Assembly: GCF_037126435.1 (NCBI RefSeq)
Contig: NZ_CP147020.1
Coordinates: 2,841,293-2,905,292, forward strand
From: Bernardetia sp. ABR2-2B
GTDB lineage: Bacteria > Bacteroidota > Bacteroidia > Cytophagales > Bernardetiaceae
Reading direction: 5' to 3'
Length of the DNA stretch: 64,000 nt
Shown here: piece after piece, positions 26,601-35,404 of the stretch
How positions within the stretch are numbered: position 1 is the first letter of the stretch
Layout: every line of letters starts with the position of its first letter
Notes under the pieces: generated by a model
The model's database searches: none
Told to the model about the DNA's origin: nothing
What the model saw: only the letters and a program-made list of their open reading frames with translations
Program-made: the position numbers and the translations under genes

Positions 26601-26912
26601 GATTTGAAATTAGTTCAAGATTTCTTTGTTACAACAGGTAGTGGAAGCCGTAATCAACTTCAAGTTACTTTTGACATCTTTAACTTCACTAACTTCTTAA
26701 ACAAAGATTGGGGTCGTCGTCGCTCAATGCCTTTTGGTAGTTATGCTGCTATTGATTTTGAAGGTTTTGTAGATGAAGACAATGGAGATTTTACTCCTCA
26801 ATTTATTTTTGAAGAAGATGGGTCAGCTAAAGAAGTTTCTCAAATTAGAGATACTGGTTTTTATAGCTCACGTTGGCAAATGCAACTTGGTGTACGTTAT
26901 ATCTTCAAGTAA
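23613..26912 (+). CDS. TonB-dependent outer-membrane receptor with CarboxypepD_reg domain
   Basis: The chosen start (MMKHYILSLIALVFACSVAF) gives a 1099-aa protein with a proper signal peptide ending near SYGQG; the longer frame from 23544 adds 23 residues that would spoil it. A CarboxypepD_reg domain (SGVIKDKNGEELPGATVL, about residues 35-120) is followed by the plug (ISIAGQNNRFNSIFIDGAVS, with GVNAVTRSGTNKFTGSAYWF) and a 22-strand-type barrel that ends in the outer-membrane signal QMQLGVRYIFK. No SusD gene follows, so it is not a classical glycan-uptake pair. The substrate is unknown; it resembles the OmpA-related receptor group of Cytophagales. Confidence 0.9.
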   Translation: MMKHYILSLIALVFACSVAFNSYGQGSTTSALSGVIKDKNGEELPGATVLAVHTPTGSQFGTVTSLNGNYSIRNMNVGGPYTITVQYIGYEDNKKENVYLSLGQTLSLDFELAETASELEVVTVTSQREIIDGEKTGASTVISTETIDNMPTASRNLGDYLRVTPQATVTEGNDGPEISIAGQNNRFNSIFIDGAVSNDVFGLSGSGTNGGQTGVSPISPDAIEQIEVVVAPYDVTLGNFTGGGVNAVTRSGTNKFTGSAYWFTRNENFAGKTPTDTEGVERQKLNDFQSNTFGFRLGGPIVKNKVFFFVNAEMQREEQSQPFPFESFRGDATQADVDQLVNFVSTNYGYDLGGYLDNGRQRDANKILAKVDWNISQKHKLSLRHSYSFGEELEGNASNPSNINFLRGSELFPSNTNSTTLELKSNLNANMSNKLIVGYTAVRDDRNFEGDPFPRVQIQDGRNNINFGSEPFSIGNELNQDVFILTDNFTWFKDKHTVTFGTHNEFYSIYNLFLRENFGVYRFGSLEDFYNNNPNRYVRSYSLLPSVDAQQGDAATAVAGEFSAAQLGFYVQDEYSATNKLTLTGGLRVDIPLFFDEPTANQDFNANALPEMLQTWAPDVEVASGTIPSGNVLFSPRFGFNYDVKGDRSVQVRGGLGLFTGRIPFVWPGGAFTNNGVFIASVFQNNPQTINSAGDTVALPFNPNPFDQYTGADIVGSREGASQIDLFADDFKYSQVFRTSLAVDTKLPFGLVGTLEGIYTKNINQILYRNINVAAPVGTVNTSYGDDRPVYDGAITRDYDRVLLATNTNEGYSYNITAQIQKPFSGRKFDFSANVAYTFGRSTSVLDGTSSQNSSNWRNTYVTDRNNLELSRSDFDPGHRINAFVSGKATYGSFAATTISLFYNGQSGRPFSYVYAGGIHGDDRSGRDFNNLIWIPADQSQINLIDNIDRDGNLVATAAEQWTALNNFIENDDYLSKNRGGYAERNGPRLPFESILDLKLVQDFFVTTGSGSRNQLQVTFDIFNFTNFLNKDWGRRRSMPFGSYAAIDFEGFVDEDNGDFTPQFIFEEDGSAKEVSQIRDTGFYSSRWQMQLGVRYIFK

Positions 26913-26950
26913 GAATAATGAAATACTAAATTTGTAAATAAATTTTACTT

Positions 26951-26986
26951 AAAAACCCTTTCAGAAAGTTTCTGAAAGGGTTTTTT
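26951..26986 (+). terminator. Rho-independent terminator after the TonB-dependent receptor
   Basis: AAAAACCCTTTCAGAAA pairs with TTTCTGAAAGGGTTTTT around a two-base centre and is followed by T residues. A strong perfect stem 39 bases after the stop. Confidence 0.92.
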
Positions 26987-27203
26987 GATGCTCTCTACTT
27001 TTCAAAATAGCAAAATAAATATATTCTTTTGATTAGGTTATCCAACTCTTTTAAGTGAATAGGTTCATCATCTGGACAAATTCCTATCGAAAAATCTTTT
27101 TATTCAGTAGCTTTTTGATTATCTTTCCAAAAAGTGTATTTAAATTAAAAAAATATTCTAATTTCTGAAAAACAAAATTTAATTAGTAGATAGATATTTT
27201 TCT

Positions 27204-29456
27204 ATGTGGAAACTCAATACTATTGGCAAACGTGTTCGTGCTGGTAATCTCATTATTATTATTGCTGCTGTGATTAGTGCTTCATTGAGCTTGTTTATGC
27301 TCTCACGTAGCCAAAAAATGCTTCATCAATCCTTTTCCGTAATTACTCCTTCGGTAGAGGCTATTAATGATTTGCTTTTGCTTGTAACACGCTCAAAGAT
27401 GTATATTACCAACTGGATTCATCTGCCTGATAATATTGATGACAAAGAAGATTTGATTTTGCTGCATAATGAGCAGTTCCCAGAAGTAAAAGATAGAATA
27501 AGTACACTCAAAAGAGATTGGCAAAACAAAGAAAATGTATATCGTGTAGATTCTATAATCATCGCTTTTGATGACATTCTTCAAACAGAGCAAGAAGTAA
27601 TGAATACGCTCAACCGTTCGGAAGATTATAGTGATGGCACAAAAAGAGAAAAAGCAATTCGGTTAGTAAACGAAATGATTATTCCCAATAGTAATATACT
27701 CATAAAGAATTTAGAAGCATTAGAAGCAAGTAAACTAAAAGAAAAACAAGCAGATGGAGATTCTGTCGAACGTTCTCTAAACTGGTTATATAAAATTATA
27801 TTAGGTTTAGGTATCACTACTTTTATTGTTGGTTCTATGGCAAGTTTTTTAACCACAAAAAGTGTTTCAAAACCTATTCAAAAGCTCAATCAAGTGTTAG
27901 CTGGATTGGCTAGAGGTTCTATTCCTAATTCTGACTTTGGAATACGAATAGGAAATCATGAAATTGGGCAAATGACACGTTCTTTGCAAGAACTTATCAA
28001 AAGCCTAAAAAATACTTCAGAATTTGCTCGTAAGATAGGAAGTGGAAAGTATAATAGTGCTTTTGATGTTTTGGGGGAAAATGATATTCTCGGAAACTCT
28101 CTTTTAGATATGCGTAATAGCTTGGCTAAAGTAGCCGAAGAAGATCGTCGAAGAGCTTGGATAACAGAAGGAATAGCGCAATTTGGAGATATTCTCCGTG
28201 CTAACTATGATGATACAGAAGAATTTGCTGCTGCTATTGTTCAACGTTTAGTAAAATATACAGAGGCAAATCAGGGGGGAGTTTTTGTGATTTCTGAAAC
28301 ACCCGATTCAGAAGGTGAATTTATGTATTTAGCTGCTGCTTATGCGTGGGACAAACCTAAATATTTAGAGAAAAAAATACGAAAAGGAGAAGGACTTACA
28401 GGACAAGCTTGGCAAGAAGGTGAGACTGTATTTTTATCTTATGTTCCTGATGATTATATCCATATTACCTCTGGGCTTGGAAATACAAACCCATCTTCAA
28501 TTTTACTCACTCCTTTGAGTTATAATCAGAAATTATATGGAGTGGTAGAACTTGCCTTTTTCAATCCTCCAGAACCTTATCGCATAGAATTTGTCGAAAA
28601 AATTGTAGAAAGTTTTGCTTCTACGTTGTCTTCTGTCAGAACAAATCAACGTACTCAACTTCTCCTAAAAGAATCTCAAGAAATGACCGAGCAGATGAGA
28701 GCGCAAGAAGAAGAAATGCGTCAGAACGTCGAAGAGCTACAAGCAACACAAGAAATGGTAGAAAGAAAGAGTAGAGAATTAGAAGACCAACTCAATGCCA
28801 TTAATCAAGCTGCTGCTATGATAGAGCTAAACCCAAGAGGAATCATTACTGAAATAAATGAATTGTATCTGAAAATATCTCAATATTCAGAAGAAGAAAT
28901 AAAAGGACAACCTCATACTATCTTATTAAAAGAGGGATATGAAACGTCTAACAAATACATGCAGCTTTGGGAAAATCTAACTCAAGGAATTATAGTAGAG
29001 GGAGAATTCGAACGTCAAGCAAAAGATAAATCTTCGTTTTGGTTACGTGCAACTTATTATCCAGTTATGGATAATTATAAAAACCTAGAACGTGTAATTC
29101 ATATTGCGACGGACATTACAGAGCAAAAAACACAAGCCATTCGCTTAGAAGAAACATTGACAGAACAAGCAGAAGCTGTTGAGCAAATGCGTATGCAAGA
29201 AGATGTTATGCAACAAGCTATGGAACAAATGCAAGAAGCACAACAAGAAGTAGAAAAGCGAGAAAAACTATTAGAAGAATCATACAAAGAACAAGAGCAG
29301 TATATCGAACAAATGAACTCACAAGAAGAAATGATGGCGATGAGTATGGAAGATATGAATCAAAATATAGAAGAAATTACTAAAGAAAAGGAAGAAATGA
29401 AACAAAAATTAATCGCTTGTCAGAAAAGAGTAGAAGAGCTAGAGAGTAAAAAGTAG
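27204..29456 (+). CDS. Membrane sensor with HAMP, GAF and PAS domains and no output domain
   Basis: A 750-aa protein. Two membrane helices (about 16-36 and 195-217) flank a helical periplasmic domain. A HAMP domain follows (SKPIQKLNQVLAGLARG, about 220-270), then a GAF domain (about 335-480, with GEGLTGQAWQEGETVFLSYV), a coiled coil, a PAS domain (about 530-640, MIELNPRGIITEINELYLKI and HIATDITEQKT) and a 100-residue Gln/Glu/Met-rich coiled coil at the end. No histidine kinase, cyclase, phosphatase or chemotaxis output module is present. It probably passes its signal through its long coiled coil to a separate partner, a pattern seen repeatedly in this group. Confidence 0.85.
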   Translation: MWKLNTIGKRVRAGNLIIIIAAVISASLSLFMLSRSQKMLHQSFSVITPSVEAINDLLLLVTRSKMYITNWIHLPDNIDDKEDLILLHNEQFPEVKDRISTLKRDWQNKENVYRVDSIIIAFDDILQTEQEVMNTLNRSEDYSDGTKREKAIRLVNEMIIPNSNILIKNLEALEASKLKEKQADGDSVERSLNWLYKIILGLGITTFIVGSMASFLTTKSVSKPIQKLNQVLAGLARGSIPNSDFGIRIGNHEIGQMTRSLQELIKSLKNTSEFARKIGSGKYNSAFDVLGENDILGNSLLDMRNSLAKVAEEDRRRAWITEGIAQFGDILRANYDDTEEFAAAIVQRLVKYTEANQGGVFVISETPDSEGEFMYLAAAYAWDKPKYLEKKIRKGEGLTGQAWQEGETVFLSYVPDDYIHITSGLGNTNPSSILLTPLSYNQKLYGVVELAFFNPPEPYRIEFVEKIVESFASTLSSVRTNQRTQLLLKESQEMTEQMRAQEEEMRQNVEELQATQEMVERKSRELEDQLNAINQAAAMIELNPRGIITEINELYLKISQYSEEEIKGQPHTILLKEGYETSNKYMQLWENLTQGIIVEGEFERQAKDKSSFWLRATYYPVMDNYKNLERVIHIATDITEQKTQAIRLEETLTEQAEAVEQMRMQEDVMQQAMEQMQEAQQEVEKREKLLEESYKEQEQYIEQMNSQEEMMAMSMEDMNQNIEEITKEKEEMKQKLIACQKRVEELESKK

Positions 29457-29515
29457 TAAGTCATTATCAATCGTACTAAAATAAGTAAAAAACTCCTCCT
29501 ATTAATTGTTTTTCA

Positions 29516-29546
29516 TTGATAATGAATATTTTAGGTCGTACCTTTG
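29516..29546 (+). promoter_or_regulatory. Bacteroidota-type promoter of the CcmF gene
   Basis: TTG at 29516-29518 is followed by 20 bases and TACCTTTG at 29539-29546. This fits the TTTG-N19/20-TAnnTTTG consensus. The predicted leader is about 140 bases and contains a 16-bp palindrome (TTACGCTTTAGCGTAA, 29645-29660). Confidence 0.75.
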
Positions 29547-29693
29547 CACAAAAATAGGTGGTTAGTTAAATAAATAGTTGATTTACAAAATGTTAGCAAA
29601 ACAAATTTACTAACAACTTATTTCCTCTTTAAAATAAAAATAACTTACGCTTTAGCGTAAAAAAAATAGTTTTATATAGATTTTGTTCCTTCT

Positions 29694-32354
29694 ATGAACT
29701 TACTAATTGGTCAGATAGGACATTTATTTGTCATCCTTTCTTTTGTTTCTTCCATTGTGGCTGCGATTGCTTATTATTTTGCTAGTCAGAATAATGAATC
29801 ACTTTCAGATAAAAAAGAGTTAGAAATATACTCTTGGAAAAAAATGGCTCGCCTTGCTTTTGGTGTTCATGCTTTTTCTGTGATTGCTGTGGTGGTGGTT
29901 CTTTTTTCAATTATCTATAATCATCAATACGAGTATCATTATGCGTGGAGTCACTCTTCGAACAACTTACCGTATTATTACATGATTTCTTGTTTTTGGG
30001 AAGGGCAAGAGGGGAGTTTCTTGCTTTGGATTTTTTGGCATGTTTGTATTGGTGCTGTGATTATTCTGCGCTCTATTTTTATCAAACATAAGAAAAACAA
30101 CGCATGGGAAGCTCCTGTAATGATGGTTTTTGCTACTGTACAGGCATTTTTGGCTTCTATGATTTTGGGCGTAATTGTTCCTTTTGCTAATCTTAAAATT
30201 GGTAGTTCGCCTTTTATCTTGCTGCGTGATGCGATGGATGCGCCCATTTTTCAGTCTCAACCTAATTATATTCCTGTCGATGGAACAGGTCTGAACCCAC
30301 TTTTACAAAATTATTGGATGGTTATTCATCCTCCTACATTATTTTTAGGATTTGCGCTTTGTCTTGTGCCTTTTGCCTTTGTGATTGCTGGACTTTGGAA
30401 AAAAGAAACTACCAAATGGCTCAAACCTACCTTTGCTTGGTCTTTATTAGCTGCTGCCATTTTGGGAGTAGGAATTGTAATGGGTGCATATTGGGCGTAT
30501 GAAACACTTAATTTTGGTGGGTATTGGAACTGGGACCCAGTAGAAAATGCTGTTTTTATCCCTTGGTTAGTTTTGATTGCAGGAATACATGCCATGACAA
30601 TGCAACAAAAGCGACCTTCAATGGCAAAACTTTCTGCTGTTTTGATGCTTTCTAGTTTTTTATTGATTTTGTACTCTACCTTCCTTACTCGTAGTGGAAT
30701 TTTGGGAGATACTTCGGTTCACTCTTTTACAGATTTAGGACTTTCTGGTCAGCTTCTGATTTATCTTTTATTCTTTGTAATTGGTGCAAGTATTTTATTT
30801 TTTATGAATTGGAATAACTTTCCAAAATCAAAAGAAGAATCTAGTTTTTATTCAGGTGAATTTTGGGTTACGCTTGGTGTTGTAGTTTTAGGACTTTCTG
30901 CGCTACAAGTTTTAGTTCCTACTTCTATCCCAGTGTATAATGCTATTTTAGATAATTTAGGAATAGATTCAAATGTAGCTCCTCCAGCTGACCCAGAAAT
31001 GTTTTATACAAAATGGCAACTTTGGTTTAGTGTCGGAATTGCTTTTCTTTCTGCAACAGCACAAATTTTTTGGTGGAAAAGAATTGAAAAATCCAATATC
31101 AAAGATAATTTCGTTATTCCTTTAGTCTTGACAGCTATTATTACTACAATTATTATTGCAGTTGCTCAAATAAAATTGACTTTACCTCAAGACTATACAA
31201 GTTTTTATGATTTATTTATTGCAATCATTAAGGCAAAAGAAATAGCGTATATAATTCTGATTCTAACTTCTGTTTATGCACTTGTCAGTAATGGAATTTC
31301 TATTGCAAGAACTATTAAGTTCAACCCAAAATTAGCAGGTGGTGCGTTGGCGCATATTGGTGTTGCTTTAATGTTTTTTGGTATTTTATCTTCTTCAGGA
31401 TATGATGAAATTGTTTCTATGAATATGTCAGGACTTTTGTATAATAAAGAATTTTCTGATGAAGTCAATAGAGAAAATGTTTTGCTTTTCCGTAGTCAGC
31501 CTACCAAAATGAGCAAATATGCAGTTACTTATAAGGGACAGTATTGGGATTCTCCAAATTTTTCTCATTATGTAAATAAAGAAGATGTAAAGGGAACAGC
31601 CTATGCTCACAAAGTAGTGGCTCAAAAAGATTTGATTCACAATGACAAAGTAGAAGTAAAAGCAGGAGATACAATCCGAATTTTTGAAGAAAATACTTAC
31701 TACAAAATTGACTATGTAGATACGCTTACGAAAGAAACGTTTACACTTTTTCCTCGTGTACAGCAAAATCCTCAAATGGGATTTGTAGTAAGTCCAGATA
31801 TTTCTCAATCAGTTACAAGCGACCTTTATACGCATCTTAGTAGCCTTCCAGACCCAGCCGAAGAAAGAACTTGGAGTCAGCCAGAAACAAAAGTTTTAGC
31901 TCCTATGGATACTTTTATTGTCAATGATTTTGTGGCAGTATTAGATGGCGTACATCGTGGAAAGCCTTTGGCAGATGAAGATTATATGATTTATGCTGAA
32001 ATTAGAATTTTGGATAGAGAAGAAACCTACACTGCAAAGCCTATTTTTCAGATAAAAGGAAATGAAGTGCGTGGTGTTCCTGAAATCATAGAATCAGCTG
32101 GTGTAGAGTTTACGATGCTAAATATTGACCCAAAAACAGAACAATTTACCTTCAAAATCAGAACGACACAGCGTGATTGGATAATCATGAAAGCCTTGGA
32201 AAAACCGTATATTAGTTTACTTTGGCTCGGTGTAAGCGTGATGACACTTGGTATTTTGGTGGCAATGTGGAGAAGATATACAGAAGCTAGAAAAGTAACT
32301 ATTTCTAAAAAGTCTAATCAAAAAAAGCCAAAAAATGAAGTAGAATTAGCTTGA
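29694..32354 (+). CDS. ccmF: CcmF-type cytochrome c biogenesis heme-handling protein
   Basis: An 886-aa polytopic membrane protein. It carries the WWD-type heme-binding region near residue 275 (NFGGYWNWDPVENAVFIPWL) and conserved His residues in loops such as VIHPPTLFLG and SHSSNNLPYYY. The C-terminal third is a soluble domain that resembles the CcmF C-terminal region (KAGDTIRIFEENTYY), followed by a last membrane helix. It attaches heme to apocytochrome c for the respiratory chain. Many Bacteroidota have this single large protein where proteobacteria use CcmF with other subunits. A clear promoter lies upstream. Confidence 0.85.
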   Translation: MNLLIGQIGHLFVILSFVSSIVAAIAYYFASQNNESLSDKKELEIYSWKKMARLAFGVHAFSVIAVVVVLFSIIYNHQYEYHYAWSHSSNNLPYYYMISCFWEGQEGSFLLWIFWHVCIGAVIILRSIFIKHKKNNAWEAPVMMVFATVQAFLASMILGVIVPFANLKIGSSPFILLRDAMDAPIFQSQPNYIPVDGTGLNPLLQNYWMVIHPPTLFLGFALCLVPFAFVIAGLWKKETTKWLKPTFAWSLLAAAILGVGIVMGAYWAYETLNFGGYWNWDPVENAVFIPWLVLIAGIHAMTMQQKRPSMAKLSAVLMLSSFLLILYSTFLTRSGILGDTSVHSFTDLGLSGQLLIYLLFFVIGASILFFMNWNNFPKSKEESSFYSGEFWVTLGVVVLGLSALQVLVPTSIPVYNAILDNLGIDSNVAPPADPEMFYTKWQLWFSVGIAFLSATAQIFWWKRIEKSNIKDNFVIPLVLTAIITTIIIAVAQIKLTLPQDYTSFYDLFIAIIKAKEIAYIILILTSVYALVSNGISIARTIKFNPKLAGGALAHIGVALMFFGILSSSGYDEIVSMNMSGLLYNKEFSDEVNRENVLLFRSQPTKMSKYAVTYKGQYWDSPNFSHYVNKEDVKGTAYAHKVVAQKDLIHNDKVEVKAGDTIRIFEENTYYKIDYVDTLTKETFTLFPRVQQNPQMGFVVSPDISQSVTSDLYTHLSSLPDPAEERTWSQPETKVLAPMDTFIVNDFVAVLDGVHRGKPLADEDYMIYAEIRILDREETYTAKPIFQIKGNEVRGVPEIIESAGVEFTMLNIDPKTEQFTFKIRTTQRDWIIMKALEKPYISLLWLGVSVMTLGILVAMWRRYTEARKVTISKKSNQKKPKNEVELA

Positions 32355-32564
32355 TGGTACTCTTTTTAATAGCTTTAAAATAAAAATCAAGTAAATTAGA
32401 CCTATTCAAAGTATTTCTGAAGAAATTAGCAAACTATTTGATAAAAACATAACAACGAACAGACTAAAATTTAGCAACTTTTAAAGCAAACAAATTAAAT
32501 CAAGTAGTTTCTAAAGTAATCTTATCTAAAAATATTATTCTTTTTATTCAAAAAACATTTTATA

Positions 32565-33758
32565 ATGGAGTTAAATAAATTTGCTCACTTTACTATTTCA
32601 AAAAAATCATTTTTATTGATTTTTTCACTTCTCTTTGCTATTTCTTTTTCTAGCATAGCCCAAAATAAAGAACAAAAAATAAAAAAGGAAGAAAAAACAC
32701 CTGTCAAGATTGCCAAATATTTTTATAAAAAATTAGATGGACAGCTTGGCGACCAACGCATAGAATTTGATTTGATGCGTTTTGGTTCTACCCTAGAAGG
32801 ACATTTCTACTTTTTAGACAAAGAAGAAAAAGGAACTATCAGAGGAACAATTTCTGAAACAGGACGTGTTTCTTTAGAAGAAATTGAAGGAAGAACAGAA
32901 GAAGGAGATGCTAATATAGTAGGTTTCTTTGAAGGAAAATTTATGTCTCCTACCGAAATTGCAGGTACTTGGCATTCCTTTGATGGAGAGGAATATAATA
33001 CTTTTACTGTAAAAGAAAATTATCCAGAAAAATCGTCTAGCTTTTGGGTAGTCCATGAAGGTAGAAGTTATAGTGGAACGGCAACTGTTGATTTGGTTTA
33101 TGTAGTGATGGGAGATGAGAAACACAACGCTACTGCTAAAAAAATAAATGAGTTTATTAATAGCCATATTTTAAACTATGAACACCCTACAAGTACAAAA
33201 AAACAATTTGGCGATCATAGCGAATTTTTAGATGATTTTGTAAACCGTTATAAAAAGGCAAGTGAAAAAGCTCAAAAAGAAAGTGGACAAATGCCAATAT
33301 GGGATAATCATCATCAGATTATATTAGATTATAATAATCATAATATTATAGTTTTGGAGTTTGTCGAAAGTGTTTTTGAAGGAGGTGTTTATGCTGACGA
33401 AAAGATAAACTTTGTGAACTTTGATTTAGGTACAGGAGAGCGTATTAAATTAGAAGAACTTTTTGAGAAAGATTTTATGCCAAAGCTAACCAAAGTAGCC
33501 GAAGATGTTTTTCGTAATAAATATGGTTTTAAAGACATTGAAGATTTTTCAACAGAGGGAATCAATTTTGAGGATAACAAGTTTGTCTTGAATGATAATT
33601 ATGCACTTAGTAAAGGTGGAATTACATTTCGTTTTAATGAAAAAGAAATTGCTGCGCATTCAATGGGAGCTTTTGAAATTTTTATTCCTTATTCGAAAAT
33701 AAAAGACCTTATAAAAAAGGATAGTTCATTACAGGAAGTAATAGAAAATAACTATTAG
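32565..33758 (+). CDS. Exported DUF3298/PdaC-like (RsiV-type) protein
   Basis: A 397-aa protein with a signal peptide (hydrophobic about 15-32, ISFSSIAQ). The N-terminal 100 residues (GQLGDQRIEFDLMRFGSTLE) form a separate beta domain. The C-terminal half combines a DUF4163/PdaC-like part with a DUF3298 domain: FDLGTGERIKLEELF, then FVLNDNYALSKGGITFRFNE and AFEIFIPYSKIKDL. The same pair occurs in the lysozyme-binding anti-sigma factor RsiV and in polysaccharide deacetylase accessory regions. No transmembrane anchor or anti-sigma segment is present, so an envelope-binding role is more likely than sigma control. Confidence 0.72.
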   Translation: MELNKFAHFTISKKSFLLIFSLLFAISFSSIAQNKEQKIKKEEKTPVKIAKYFYKKLDGQLGDQRIEFDLMRFGSTLEGHFYFLDKEEKGTIRGTISETGRVSLEEIEGRTEEGDANIVGFFEGKFMSPTEIAGTWHSFDGEEYNTFTVKENYPEKSSSFWVVHEGRSYSGTATVDLVYVVMGDEKHNATAKKINEFINSHILNYEHPTSTKKQFGDHSEFLDDFVNRYKKASEKAQKESGQMPIWDNHHQIILDYNNHNIIVLEFVESVFEGGVYADEKINFVNFDLGTGERIKLEELFEKDFMPKLTKVAEDVFRNKYGFKDIEDFSTEGINFEDNKFVLNDNYALSKGGITFRFNEKEIAAHSMGAFEIFIPYSKIKDLIKKDSSLQEVIENNY

Positions 33759-33956
33759 AATACGAACTATAAAAAATGTTTGAGAACGTAGTTTTTTTCA
33801 TAAAATTGACTTTTTTTCAAAAAAAGTGAAACAGATAATCTTATCAGAACGTATCTTACTTACTACATCTTATCTTATTAACTCTTTGTTTATAAACCAA
33901 TTAAGATAGTGTTTAAATAGAGCTAACAGGAAGGAAATTGATAAAATATCTCCATT

Positions 33957-35387
33957 ATGAAAAAATCTACTTCAAAAATTCATTCTCATCTTATAAGCAA
34001 AACAAAACACGCTCATTTCCTTGCTCAAAAAAGACAAGATTCGATTACACACGAAATTATAGAAGAAGGAGATGAAGTTGTTTTTTGTAGTGTCTGTAAG
34101 TCAGCTTTCATGGTGGATTCTTGGGAGTATATTGGTCGTTCACATTGTCATCAACCTAAAACACTCAAAAAAGTACCTACATTGCGTACTCTTTCTTTAG
34201 ACAGAAGGAAAATTGAGAAAAGAAAAAAAGTAGCTTTTTATAAAAAACATTCTGGGGGAGTTCTAATAGCTGTTTGTGTTTTGAGTAGCGTTGTGGGAAT
34301 GATGACGATGGCAATAGATACCCTCACTTCACCAGCCAAGTCAATTAGCACTCAGGGAATTACGATTACTGAAAAACACTATATCAACAACGGAAAGGCA
34401 TATTATAAGGCACAAAACTATACAAAAGCTGAAAGTTTTTACATAAAAGCTCTCAATATAAACCCAAGCAATACAGAAGCTTTACATCTTTTAGAACAGC
34501 TTGAGAATGAATATTTACTAGCTCTAGAAGAAGCAGACCGTTTTTTCAAAGTGCAAAATTACAAAGACGCAAGTTATTGGTATAAGAGAGCTACACACTA
34601 CAAGCCTAATTCGGAGTATCCTACAAAACAGTTGTCGCTTATCACACAGGCACAAGCAGAGCCACCCATTTTGTTTACAAATGCAAAAGATTTGAACAAA
34701 GACTTAGATTATTCTACCTTAAAAGAATACCCAAAAGAGTGGGAAGAGTTTATAAATAAAGACGAAAAGCTTCATTTTTGGGTAGAGAATTTACAAAAAA
34801 CAGAAGTGCTTTTGAGCTATGAAAGTGGACTTGTAGAGTTGAGAAGTTTGGAAGAAGAAAAAGTCAACGAAAATAAAGAACAGTACGAGTTTTCAAAACC
34901 TCTTACTGATAATGAAGAAGAAACAAAGTTGGGAAAACTTCTAACTACTTTTCAAGGTGCAAGAATGCCACAAGCTACTTTTGTATATGGAGAATTGTTT
35001 TTGAGAGAATTTGAAAAACTAAGTGAAAAAGAAAAAGAAGAAATAGACAACAAAATATTTGCTTATGAGTCGATTTCTGTAATTAGTAAAGGTAATAAAA
35101 TATATTATTACACCTTAGATACTAGAGGAGCAAGGCAAGTAAATGAGTTCTCAACGTTTCATTTTAAGGATAATGAAAAAGTGATTTTGGGCAACAGTGG
35201 AAGATATTTTCTGATTCAGACAGACAAAATACTGCACCTCTATGATACTAGAAGTAAAGTAGTTATGAAGTCTTTACGAACAAATGAGCATCAATCTTTT
35301 ATAAAAGATGCTCGTTTCGATACTGAAAACAATCAAATTATTGCTCAAACAGCAAAAGGAGAAAGCACATGGAAAATTACGGAGTAA
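33957..35387 (+). CDS. Zinc-knuckle, single-pass membrane protein with TPR repeats
   Basis: A 476-aa protein. Residues 40-66 (VVFCSVCKSAFMVDSW, then SHCHQ) carry two CxxC/HCH clusters like a small RING-type or zinc-ribbon finger. A basic stretch precedes one membrane helix (about 100-122, GVLIAVCVLSSVVGMMT). Residues 140-225 contain two TPR-like repeats (NNGKAYYKAQNYTKAESFYI). The last 250 residues look like a beta-rich domain (EYESISVI, KVILGNSGRYFLIQ). No signal peptide is present, so the finger is probably cytoplasmic and the TPRs extracytoplasmic, or the reverse. I know no named family for the whole chain. Confidence 0.6.
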   Translation: MKKSTSKIHSHLISKTKHAHFLAQKRQDSITHEIIEEGDEVVFCSVCKSAFMVDSWEYIGRSHCHQPKTLKKVPTLRTLSLDRRKIEKRKKVAFYKKHSGGVLIAVCVLSSVVGMMTMAIDTLTSPAKSISTQGITITEKHYINNGKAYYKAQNYTKAESFYIKALNINPSNTEALHLLEQLENEYLLALEEADRFFKVQNYKDASYWYKRATHYKPNSEYPTKQLSLITQAQAEPPILFTNAKDLNKDLDYSTLKEYPKEWEEFINKDEKLHFWVENLQKTEVLLSYESGLVELRSLEEEKVNENKEQYEFSKPLTDNEEETKLGKLLTTFQGARMPQATFVYGELFLREFEKLSEKEKEEIDNKIFAYESISVISKGNKIYYYTLDTRGARQVNEFSTFHFKDNEKVILGNSGRYFLIQTDKILHLYDTRSKVVMKSLRTNEHQSFIKDARFDTENNQIIAQTAKGESTWKITE

Positions 35388-35404
35388 AATAAAGCTCTAA
35401 AAAA

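Noticed and set aside
23613-26912. SusC-type glycan receptor
   Set aside because: No SusD-like gene follows and the next gene is a sensor; the receptor belongs to a different TonB-dependent group.
29645-29660. 16-bp palindrome in the ccmF leader as a terminator
   Set aside because: It is followed by A residues, not T, on the coding strand and lies inside a leader with a clear promoter upstream.
30314-30595. Several antisense and shifted frames inside the ccmF gene
   Set aside because: They are shadows of a strongly supported long gene with clear family motifs.
32400-32480. Open stretch IQSISEEISKLFDKN before the DUF3298 gene
   Set aside because: No start codon and no recognisable protein; such frames arise readily in AT-rich DNA.
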